Part shown: in pieces, positions 52,623 to 59,689 of the stretch
How positions within the stretch are numbered: the first letter of the stretch is position 1
Layout of the letters: the number at the start of each line of letters is the position of its first letter
Origin: JAUIAI01 sp050633665
GTDB taxonomy: Bacteria; Pseudomonadota; Gammaproteobacteria; Burkholderiales; Burkholderiaceae_E
Assembly: GCA_050633665.1 (NCBI GenBank)
Contig: JBOEGY010000006.1
Coordinates: forward strand, 558,001 to 622,000
Direction of reading: 5' to 3'
DNA: 64,000 nucleotides
Made by a program: the position numbers and the translations under genes
Notes under the pieces: generated by a model
Database searches by the model: none
The model's input: only the letters and a program-made list of their open reading frames with translations
What the model was told of the DNA's origin: nothing

Positions 52623-53649
52623 CCCGCCACAGTTCAATCACTTCCGGACGCTGAGCGACTGACTCCTCAGGCGTTGGGATCAGCACATTTTCGACATCAT
52701 CCATACCGATCACACCCGGCAGAGGTTTGACGCCAGGGCGTCGTGGCACGCCGTATAATTCGCGCGTCAGTTGATCGGTATCGTCGCTGGAGATCAACCA
52801 CTCGGAAAACAGCTTCGCCGCATTCGGGTGTGGCGCATTGGCCAGGATGCCCGACGGCGAGACGATCATGACCGGGCCTTCCTTGGGCGCTACAGAGCCG
52901 ATCGGGTTGCCCTTGGCTGCAACCCGCGCAGCGAGCGTGAGCGGTCCGGCTGAGACGGAGCGTTCGCCCGAGTTCAAGGTGGTGACGGTATCGATAATTG
53001 ACCGACCGACGTGTGGTTTGTTCGCCGCGAGTTTGTCAAACCATTCGTCTCCGTAGAGGCGTCGCATTTCGATCGCCCAGGTGCCGACCGCCCCGCTGAA
53101 GCCGGGGTGGCCGGTCGCGCCCAACCCCATCCATTTGGGATCAAGCAGATCGGCCCAGCTCGTCGGCGCCTCTGCTGCGGTTACCTTGTTTGTGTTGTAG
53201 AGCAGGCCAACCATGAACAGGTTGGCTACATGAAAATAGCCATCGGGGTCGATGCCTTGCAGCCGCTTGTCCAGCCGGGACGTTGACTCCGGCGTGAACT
53301 GGGTGAGTAGCTTGCGTGCTTTCAGGTCCACATAGTGGCCGACATCTGTTGACGAGAACACATCGCAGTTGGCGCTGCTCGCCTTGATGTCCTGGTTCAG
53401 ACGCTGGAAGGCGACTTGCGCCGTCGTGCGCACCACATTCACCTTGATGCCCGGATACCGCTTGGTGAAGGTGCGGCCCATGGTCTCGGCGTCTTCCGAG
53501 GGCAGAAATACGATGTACCAGGTGAGTTCACCTTCCTTCTTGGCAGCCTCGTACAGATTGGCGAGTGGGTCGGCCGCCCGGGCGTGAATCCAGGGGACTG
53601 CAAGCGTTGATGCTGCAAGCGTATTGAAGCGTCGTCGGGTAATTGTCAT
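52606..53649 (-). CDS. ABC importer periplasmic solute-binding protein
   Basis: A 347-residue extracellular solute-binding protein (family 1, FbpA-like fold). The N-terminus MTITRRRFNTLAASTLAVPWIHARA is a signal with an RRRF twin-arginine-like motif. The mature part begins DPLANLYEAAKKEGELTWY, the usual start for iron/phosphonate-type binding proteins; I do not see the FbpA Tyr-Tyr iron pair clearly. GGAGG lies 8 bases before the ATG at 53649, deciding the start. First gene of the six-gene operon. Ligand unknown. Confidence 0.87.
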   Translation of the reverse strand: MTITRRRFNTLAASTLAVPWIHARAADPLANLYEAAKKEGELTWYIVFLPSEDAETMGRTFTKRYPGIKVNVVRTTAQVAFQRLNQDIKASSANCDVFSSTDVGHYVDLKARKLLTQFTPESTSRLDKRLQGIDPDGYFHVANLFMVGLLYNTNKVTAAEAPTSWADLLDPKWMGLGATGHPGFSGAVGTWAIEMRRLYGDEWFDKLAANKPHVGRSIIDTVTTLNSGERSVSAGPLTLAARVAAKGNPIGSVAPKEGPVMIVSPSGILANAPHPNAAKLFSEWLISSDDTDQLTRELYGVPRRPGVKPLPGVIGMDDVENVLIPTPEESVAQRPEVIELWRDAFGV

Positions 53650-53702
53650 GGCTGTCGCCTCCATTTGAGTTTGTTTTTGTTGCGCAATTTAGTGTACTCA
53701 TA

Positions 53703-53714
53703 ATTTATATAAAT
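53703..53714. promoter_or_regulatory. AT-rich divergent promoter region with 12-base palindrome
   Basis: ATTTATATAAAT is a perfect palindrome in the A/T-rich spacer (53665-53791) between the divergent importer operon and the quinone oxidoreductase gene. On the minus strand TTGCAT and TACACT, 18 bases apart, are a possible -35/-10 pair spanning it. A local GntR regulator is the natural candidate for binding here (inference). Confidence 0.35.
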
Positions 53715-53791
53715 ATGCAAAACCTATTTATAAGTATTTTTATAGGGCGTCGTCGGGTAAACTTCACCTGGTTCATTCAGTCGGAAACCCT

Positions 53792-54772
53792 ATGCAAAGC
53801 ACCGCGATCCAGTTCTCCCGCAATGGCGACCCCGACGTGCTTGAAGTTGTGACCGTCGATGTGCCGGCGCTAGCCCCAGGTGAGGTCCGCATCCGCCAAA
53901 CAGCAATCGGGCTCAACTTCGCTGATATCTATCAACGTAAAGGGGCTCATGGCCCGCAGGCGCCGACGCCGTTTCCGATCACACCGGGCTCGCAGGGGGC
54001 TGGTGTGATTGAGGCGGTGGGCGCCGATGTCGAAGGCTTTGCTGTTGGGCAGTCTGTTGCTTACTTTTTGCCCGGCGCCTACCAGACCGTCCGCAACGTA
54101 CCAGCCGTGCGGGTACTAAAGCTGCCCGACGGGGTTTCGCAAGAACTCGCTGGCGCCAACCTGCTGCGCGGTCTCACGGCTGAGTATCTGTTGCGCCGGC
54201 TCTATGTGGTGCAGCCCGGCGACACCGTTCTGGTCCATGCCGCCGCTGGCGGGATGGGGGTGATCCTGACGCAGTGGGCAAGAGCCCTTGGCGCAACCGT
54301 CATCGGTACTGTCGGCTCCGCTGAGAAAGTAGACGTCGCACGTGCCAATGGTTGTCACCATGTCATTGACTATCGGGCTGAGGATTTCGTCGCAAGGACG
54401 CTCGAATTCACTTCAGGCGAAGGAGTCGCAGTCGTTTATGACGCCGTCGGCAAAGATGTCTTCGTGGCTTCTCTGCAATGTCTGCAGGTACTCGGCATGG
54501 CGATCAACTACGGTACCGCCTCCGGCGACGTCGAAGGGTTTGACCTGAACCTGCTCCATGCGAAATCGCTTCGGGTTTGTCGTCCAACCTTACGCAGTTT
54601 CATCGCGGACCCGGCAGATTTGCGCCAATCGGCGGACCGCTTCTTTGAGGCACTGAATCGCGGCCATGTGAGCCTGGCCGTTGGACAGCGGTTCGCGCTT
54701 ACCGATGCGCGCGGCGCCCATCGCGCGCTTGAAGGTCGCTTAACTACCGGTGCGCCGGTATTGATTCCTTAA
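53792..54772 (+). CDS. NAD(P)H:quinone oxidoreductase / zinc-free alcohol dehydrogenase family
   Basis: A 326-residue medium-chain dehydrogenase/reductase of the QOR type. GLNFADIYQRKG, the NADPH motif VLVHAAAGGMGVILTQWARALGA with GTVGSAEK, and no catalytic-zinc Cys/His set support a quinone or enone reductase. It is divergent from the importer operon and followed 24 bases later by a glutathione S-transferase gene; both suit reactive or unsaturated intermediates. Substrate not determinable. Confidence 0.9.
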   Translation: MQSTAIQFSRNGDPDVLEVVTVDVPALAPGEVRIRQTAIGLNFADIYQRKGAHGPQAPTPFPITPGSQGAGVIEAVGADVEGFAVGQSVAYFLPGAYQTVRNVPAVRVLKLPDGVSQELAGANLLRGLTAEYLLRRLYVVQPGDTVLVHAAAGGMGVILTQWARALGATVIGTVGSAEKVDVARANGCHHVIDYRAEDFVARTLEFTSGEGVAVVYDAVGKDVFVASLQCLQVLGMAINYGTASGDVEGFDLNLLHAKSLRVCRPTLRSFIADPADLRQSADRFFEALNRGHVSLAVGQRFALTDARGAHRALEGRLTTGAPVLIP

Positions 54773-54796
54773 ACCCTTAAACAATAGGTAGCCCCA

Positions 54797-55576
54797 ATGA
54801 CAATTAAGCTGTATCACGCATGGCTCTCAAGTGCCTCCCGGCGGGTTCGGTTGTGCCTGGCTGAAAAAGGGATTGCCTACGAAAGCTTGCCCGTGGACAT
54901 GGGACGTCAAGAGCATCATTCACCCGAATATCTGGCCTTAAATCCGGAGGGTGTGGTGCCGGCATTACTGACTGAAGCGGGGCAGTCCCTGCACGAGAGC
55001 TCAACAATCTGCGAGTACCTGGACGATTGTTATGAAGAGCCACCGCTGCGCCCAAAAGATCCGTTTGCACGAGCGGTGATGCGCAATTTCGTGCGCTGGA
55101 CTGATGACAAAGCCCTACCAAACCTGCTCATTCTGAACTGGAGTATTGCCTTGCAGCCTGGAGCCAGTCAGTGGAGTGACGCCGAATTGAAGGAAAAACT
55201 GGCGCGGATTCCAAATGCCGAGAGACGCGAGGCCTGGGAGCGAATTGCGCGACGCCCCTATTCACCGGAGGAAAAGGCTGCTGCGCTTAATCGGCTGTTG
55301 AAAATCCTGGACAAAATGGAGGCGATGCTGGTCGATTCCCCTTGGTTGGTGGGCGAAGTCTTTTCTCTGGCTGATATTGCGGCGATTCCGTTTATTGCGC
55401 GAATCGAAGAGTTGGCGCCCGATGCGCTGGCCGGCAATCATCTGCCTCAGGTTCGAGCCTGGTGGGCGGCTGTTCAACGACGAGCTTCGTGGAAAGAGGC
55501 GCGAATCGACCGGTTCGACCAGGCGTTGGCTGCGCGAGCAGCCAACGCCGCCGCCGGCGAGCCCGCGAACAGGTGA
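54797..55576 (+). CDS. Glutathione S-transferase family protein
   Basis: A 259-residue GST. Thioredoxin-like domain 1-80 begins IKLYHAWLSSASRRVRLCLAEKGI, with the cis-Pro in GVVPALLTE and the glutathione contact ES in LHESSTICEYLD. The helical domain (about 90-245) includes the N-capping DIAAIPFIARIEEL. Closest in style to beta/zeta or dehalogenase-linked GSTs. Lies between the quinone oxidoreductase and GntR genes, likely one transcript. Confidence 0.88.
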   Translation: MTIKLYHAWLSSASRRVRLCLAEKGIAYESLPVDMGRQEHHSPEYLALNPEGVVPALLTEAGQSLHESSTICEYLDDCYEEPPLRPKDPFARAVMRNFVRWTDDKALPNLLILNWSIALQPGASQWSDAELKEKLARIPNAERREAWERIARRPYSPEEKAAALNRLLKILDKMEAMLVDSPWLVGEVFSLADIAAIPFIARIEELAPDALAGNHLPQVRAWWAAVQRRASWKEARIDRFDQALAARAANAAAGEPANR

Positions 55577-55681
55577 CTGAGAGGGTTAAAATAAGCGAAT
55601 CAAACAAGGCAATGAGCTATGAAGCTAATGAGCTATGCCCATCGCGCGTCGGCGTTACCGGCTTGAACAATCACAGGACCC

Positions 55682-56344
55682 ATGGCGAACTCGAATCGTA
55701 TCAACCTTAGTGCAAAGATTCGCGAAACACTTGAGGACGAGATAACGTCTGGTAAGTTGGTCGCGGGCGAGCATATCGATGAACAGGCACTGATGGATCG
55801 GTTCAGCGTCTCGCGTACGCCGGCGCGCGAGGCCATTTTGCAATTGCTGTCGCTTGGTCTTGTGACCAATATGCCGCGCCAGGGAGTGGTGGTTGCCCAG
55901 TTGTCGCTCGCCGAATATATCGCGATGCTGGAAATTCTGATGGCGCTTGAAGGGCTGGCTGCGCGGCTGGCTGCGCGACGTATGCCCGCATCGCAGCGCA
56001 AGTTGCTCAAGGATGCAAATAAGGCCTGCCGGCTTGCCGCAAAAAACGACGATCCGGCCGCCTATGGCGAGGCAAATCGCATTTTTCACGAGATCATTTA
56101 TGACGGTAGCCTCAACGAGGTGCTGGCGCGCCAGCTGAGGGCCATGCGTCTGCGTATGCGTCACCCGAGGCGTGCCTTGTTCGATCGGCCCAGGCGTATG
56201 GTGAACTCGCTCGCTGAGCATCAGACATTGCTCGAGGCGATTGTTAGGGGCGACGAAGATGCTGCATTCGAAATTATGACTGAACACATTTCGAGCGGTG
56301 GCAACGTCTATGCAGACTCCATCGCCGAGATGAGTGATGCTTAG
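55682..56344 (+). CDS. GntR-family regulator with FCD domain
   Basis: A 220-residue FadR/VanR-type regulator. The N-terminal winged helix (about 8-70) reads IRETLEDEITSGKLVAGEHIDEQALMDRFSVSRTPAREAILQL. The helical FCD ligand-binding domain holds metal-type His residues in ANRIFHEII, EHQTLLEAI and MTEHI, so a carboxylate or acyl-CoA ligand is plausible. CAGGA precedes the ATG. It probably controls the flanking catabolic genes. Confidence 0.9.
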   Translation: MANSNRINLSAKIRETLEDEITSGKLVAGEHIDEQALMDRFSVSRTPAREAILQLLSLGLVTNMPRQGVVVAQLSLAEYIAMLEILMALEGLAARLAARRMPASQRKLLKDANKACRLAAKNDDPAAYGEANRIFHEIIYDGSLNEVLARQLRAMRLRMRHPRRALFDRPRRMVNSLAEHQTLLEAIVRGDEDAAFEIMTEHISSGGNVYADSIAEMSDA

Positions 56345-56409
56345 CCGTCGGCTGTCGCATGCCACCCGGACGATGTTCGCCTGGCCGGCATGCGTTAACG
56401 CGAGAAGAA

Positions 56410-56437
56410 CGAGGGGTCGAGCCCCTCAGTCGGTACC
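56410..56437 (+). repeat. Imperfect copy of tRNA-Thr 3' end (candidate att site)
   Basis: This stretch matches the tRNA-Thr T-arm and acceptor 3' strand (46899-46926) at 24 of 28 positions, including the run CCCTCAGTCGG, in the same orientation. Its own hairpin GAGGGG-TCGAG-CCCCTC (56411-56427) preserves the T-arm shape with compensated bases. It lies 2 bases past the stop of the convergent permease gene, so it might also work as a weak terminator for that operon. Confidence 0.6.
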
Positions 56438-56438
56438 G

Positions 56439-57236
56439 CTAACTGGCAATGAGATCAAACCGTTTGATCCGATAGAGCATCAACGCCAATACCGAACTGA
56501 GCAAGGTGCAGGCCCCGATTACCCACAGGCTCCCGGAAGCGGCCGGGTAGTTCGAAAAAATCGCTACCCGAATCAAATCAAGCCAGTGTGCCAGAGGGTT
56601 CATTAGCGCCCATTCGCGCAAATTACCCGGCAACGTCGCCAGCATGAAAAAGATGCCAGACGCAAAATACAACGGGCGCATGACTGCCGGAACAAATTTG
56701 CCGACGTCGGGCCGCCGGTTCGTCGCAATGGCCAGAATCAGACCGATCGCGCCGCTGAAAACCAGCAGACTAAGTACCAGGAAGACGAGCAGAAGCGGAT
56801 TCTGAATCTGAACTGGAAACCCCAGCCACCAGGCAATGGCTGCCAGTACAATCGCAACGCTGATGAACATGATCAGTTCAACCAGCATCCTGGTGATCAC
56901 GGTATCAATGGGTTTCACCGGGCTGAACCCCATCAGCCCTCGGTTTGATGCCATTGCCACCATGCATCGTGTGACGGTATTGCTGAATAACAACCATGGC
57001 GCAACGCCACTGGCAAGGAAGACAGGGAAGCTGATGTTGGGCATGGTTCGCGCACTGAGCAGCCCGAATACAACCAGCAACGTGCCGATGTGTACCAGAG
57101 GCTCCAGCACGACCCACAGGTAGCCGAGGCGATGGTCGCCAAACCGGGTGCGTAACTCGCGCAGGTATAGGGCAAAGACAACCGCGCGTTGTACCTGCCA
57201 CGCCGGACGTCTGCTTGGCGCTGAATAGACGTTCAT
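56439..57236 (-). CDS. ABC-2 polysaccharide export permease (KpsM/Wzm-like)
   Basis: A 265-residue permease with six hydrophobic segments. RELRTRFGDHRLGYLWVVLEPLVHIGTLLVVFGLL and the terminal HWLDLIRVAIF with YRIKRFD fit capsule/O-antigen exporters of the KpsM family. The partner ATPase (KpsT/Wzt) is not in the window. Last gene of the polysaccharide cassette, overlapping the hydrolase gene by 4 bases. Confidence 0.87.
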   Translation of the reverse strand: MNVYSAPSRRPAWQVQRAVVFALYLRELRTRFGDHRLGYLWVVLEPLVHIGTLLVVFGLLSARTMPNISFPVFLASGVAPWLLFSNTVTRCMVAMASNRGLMGFSPVKPIDTVITRMLVELIMFISVAIVLAAIAWWLGFPVQIQNPLLLVFLVLSLLVFSGAIGLILAIATNRRPDVGKFVPAVMRPLYFASGIFFMLATLPGNLREWALMNPLAHWLDLIRVAIFSNYPAASGSLWVIGACTLLSSVLALMLYRIKRFDLIAS

Positions 57237-58051
57237 GATGACCAGAAATCAATCATTTGAAAGAGTCTTTCGCGGGTTAGGTGGTTGGTGCTGTGGTCTC
57301 CAGCGACGAAGTTCCGGTTATAGGACAGTCGCAGGTCGTCCAGTGAGGCGACCAGGCGGTTGACAGCCGAGACGTCGGCCGGATATTCCCCGTGCTCCAG
57401 GTGCAGCCTGGGTCGCGACGGATATCGGTACACGAAGTCATGCATATCGACCCAACTGCTGCCCACCTCGCGAATCTTTCGTTCCCAGTTCTGGAGCGAG
57501 TGGCGGCGGGTGCTCGCATAGTCGATTTGCGGGTTGATTGCGATAATGCCACCCACATCAAGCCAGAAACCGAAATACAGGGCTGCATAACCGCCCATCG
57601 AGCTGCCCAGCAGGTAAGTCTCTTTTACGCCGAGCCCGTTTTTCTCTAGCAGTCCGCTGATGAATCGGTGATGTCGAAGATTCATCGCCTTTTGATCATC
57701 GCCAAGGTAGTAGTGATGTGATTCATCCTTGAATACGATGTATAAGTCTTCGCTGCCGCTCATGTGTCGGTCGAAGAACCATGACCAGCGCTCGTACTTG
57801 CCAGGACTCATGCTGGAAAACGAGATAATCGCCTTGCGTGGGTTGGCACCGCACATGACCAGGGCGTCAATGCCGTTTTCCTGCACCACGAATCGCTCGA
57901 ATGGCTTTGGCGTCGGGGGTGTTGGGGCTGCTTCGGCGCGGCCAGGGGGGGTGGGCGGCTGAGCCGGCAAAACCTGTGCGGCGATTGCGGGGGTGTCCAG
58001 CGGGGGGCTCGGATTGGTTCGCACAGATGTCGGATCGGTGATCAACTTCAT
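57233..58051 (-). CDS. Alpha/beta-hydrolase-fold protein in polysaccharide cassette
   Basis: 272 residues. After a Pro/Ala-rich leader (about 8-50, no signal peptide) comes a hydrolase core with nucleophile elbow GSSMGGYAAL and a likely catalytic His in AGDHSTNHLT. IIAINPQIDY is typical of the fold. It overlaps both neighbours by 4 bases, so it is made with the glycosyltransferases and exporter. A carbohydrate esterase, or an Asp2-like accessory role, is a guess from context. Confidence 0.78.
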   Translation of the reverse strand: MKLITDPTSVRTNPSPPLDTPAIAAQVLPAQPPTPPGRAEAAPTPPTPKPFERFVVQENGIDALVMCGANPRKAIISFSSMSPGKYERWSWFFDRHMSGSEDLYIVFKDESHHYYLGDDQKAMNLRHHRFISGLLEKNGLGVKETYLLGSSMGGYAALYFGFWLDVGGIIAINPQIDYASTRRHSLQNWERKIREVGSSWVDMHDFVYRYPSRPRLHLEHGEYPADVSAVNRLVASLDDLRLSYNRNFVAGDHSTNHLTRERLFQMIDFWSS

Positions 58052-58731
58052 GCCGGGACGGTTGCAGATGAGACGACGTCGTCAAATTGCCGGAAAGGCA
58101 AATGGGGTCGCAGAAGCGAATGCTCGCTGCAATTGACTAACTGGCAGCCGGCTTGCGCCATGACCTTGGAGGCATTGGCGATGTTCCAAATCTGAACTGA
58201 CGTAAACGAGTCTTCAATCTGGGGGTTGGCTTCAGTGTAGCAACGAGGCGATTCGGCGCTGTATCGTAAATCAACCCCCATCAGGAAAACCCGTCGGCAT
58301 CCCATAAAGGCCGCAAGCTGAATCGCAAGCATGGTTGTCGTGCACCCATAGAAAAATCCGGCGGACAAGTCTGCTGAAAAACCGTCTCGCTTGATATGCG
58401 GCGTGTAAGTGGTTCGATCTGCGAATGCCGGATCGTCATCGGCTTCCAGGTCGGCGCGCAGCACTCGAATCGTGCTGGCGTCTAAGTCGCTGGTCGCCCA
58501 TCTTCGTTTGACCGGGTGGGTGAGGAATCGGCGATCAGAAACAACGTAGTAGTCCTGAATGAATCCGAACCGACTCTGGAGGCTGGTCGATCCGTTCATG
58601 CCGATGACCAGCTTGTCAGTCAGTTTGGTCAGGTCTTCGTTTAGAACAGAAGGGCCGTTTCCCAGAATAAAAACATCTTTGTCCTGCTCTTTGTTACGCA
58701 AACTTCCGGCGACGTCAAAGTACATTGTCAT
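58048..58731 (-). CDS. DUF115 / 6-hydroxymethylpterin-PPK MptE-like protein
   Basis: 227 residues. The opening KDVFILGNGPSVLNEDLTKL, then VIGMNGS, DYYVVSDRRFL and VFLMGVDLRY match the DUF115/MptE-like Rossmann fold found in Maf flagellin glycosyltransferases and other surface-glycan clusters. It is not a classical pterin gene here. The ATG at 58731 or 58725 can start; AAGG is better spaced for 58725. Probably a glycan-modifying or sialyl-like transferase (inference). Confidence 0.72.
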   Translation of the reverse strand: MTMYFDVAGSLRNKEQDKDVFILGNGPSVLNEDLTKLTDKLVIGMNGSTSLQSRFGFIQDYYVVSDRRFLTHPVKRRWATSDLDASTIRVLRADLEADDDPAFADRTTYTPHIKRDGFSADLSAGFFYGCTTTMLAIQLAAFMGCRRVFLMGVDLRYSAESPRCYTEANPQIEDSFTSVQIWNIANASKVMAQAGCQLVNCSEHSLLRPHLPFRQFDDVVSSATVPA

Positions 58732-59689
58732 AGACCTTAATATACGGTTTGATCAGTGCTTCGGGCCGAAGATGCTCGCAATAGTAGTCATAGCTCTCCT
58801 GCTGTAACCGGCGGGTCAGCTCAAAGTCGTCAGACAGATTAATCAGTAATTCCTGAGCCGTTTGCTCGTCGGCATAGGTAAACGGCGGAAGATCTTCAGT
58901 GTCTGCACATTGGGCCATCATGGCTCTGCAAAAAAAGTCGGCCCGGTTCACTACAATATTGCCCGCGCACAGACCTTCAAGGGAAACCTGGTGGAAAGCA
59001 CCGGTCACTATTTCATCAATGGTCACGTGGCAGGTTTTACGCAGAAACATCAGGGTTGATGGCGACAGTGGCTTCTCAGGTGTCACCAGTTCAATCTTGC
59101 CCAATGTGGCCAAGGCCTCGAGAATTTTCATCAGGGAATCGGAACATTTCGAGTTCCAGCGTCCACCGCGGGTGTGACTCGGGCTGAACAACACACGCAG
59201 CGGCTCACCTTGCTTACGCAAATTGATCGTCGGTTGATCCAGCACCAAATTCGGCACCGGCGTGTAATCGGGGTAATGGCGTGGTTGGTATTGACCCACG
59301 ACCAATCGTGCCCGAAAAGGCAGCCTGATGGTTTTTGCCCGTTCATAGTACAGAGGGCCTTCACCAAGCGGCGAATGGACTTGATAGACGTATGCGGCGC
59401 GAGGCGCAAGACCTTGAATCCAGTCCTGTTGCTCCGCAGGCAGGTCATTATGGACATGAATGATGTCAGCCTGGGCGAGGGCATGGTCTATCGAGTCGAG
59501 GCAGTAGTCATCGGCGTTATCAACGATAAGTGAATCGGCGATAAATTTCCCGGACAGTGGGCCGCCGGACGGATAATCGCGCAAACAAATATGCAGGGCT
59601 TCGAAGCCGTTGGTATTCAGGACCCGGGTTACTTTCGCCGGAGCGCCGACCAGCGGGGTCGGACTGATATGAATGACGTTAACGGACAT
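58715..59689 (-). CDS. Glycosyltransferase (GT-B fold)
   Basis: About 324 residues. HVHNDLPAEQQDW and YVYQVHSPLGEGP form the acceptor-side Rossmann domain; VLFSPSHTRGGRWNSK and TGAFHQVSLEGLCAGNIVVNRADF form the nucleotide-sugar domain with the retaining-GT glutamate. The ATG at 59689 (MSVNVIHISP) lies inside the end of the previous gene. Sugar donor and acceptor are not predictable. Confidence 0.8.
   Translation of the reverse strand: MSVNVIHISPTPLVGAPAKVTRVLNTNGFEALHICLRDYPSGGPLSGKFIADSLIVDNADDYCLDSIDHALAQADIIHVHNDLPAEQQDWIQGLAPRAAYVYQVHSPLGEGPLYYERAKTIRLPFRARLVVGQYQPRHYPDYTPVPNLVLDQPTINLRKQGEPLRVLFSPSHTRGGRWNSKCSDSLMKILEALATLGKIELVTPEKPLSPSTLMFLRKTCHVTIDEIVTGAFHQVSLEGLCAGNIVVNRADFFCRAMMAQCADTEDLPPFTYADEQTAQELLINLSDDFELTRRLQQESYDYYCEHLRPEALIKPYIKVYDNVL

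Larger units (their letters stand above)
46899..56437 (+). mobile_element. Putative tRNA-Thr-targeted genomic island, integrase not seen
   Basis: The block is bounded on the left by the tRNA-Thr 3' end (46899-46926) and on the right by a same-orientation copy matching 24 of 28 bases (56410-56437). Inside are nine accessory genes: an ABC importer, CoA-transferase, two crotonases, quinone oxidoreductase, glutathione S-transferase and GntR regulator. This is the geometry left by site-specific integration at a tRNA. No integrase, transposase or other mobility gene is visible, so an ancient, decayed or non-mobile event is more likely than an active element. Coordinates are hypothetical. Confidence 0.35.

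Noticed and set aside
56411..56427. Reading the hairpin only as a terminator of the permease operon
   Set aside because: Similarity to the tRNA continues past the stem into the acceptor strand (AGTCGG, ACC), and the T-run on the minus strand is poor (GTTCTTCT). A terminator role remains possible but does not explain the extended match.
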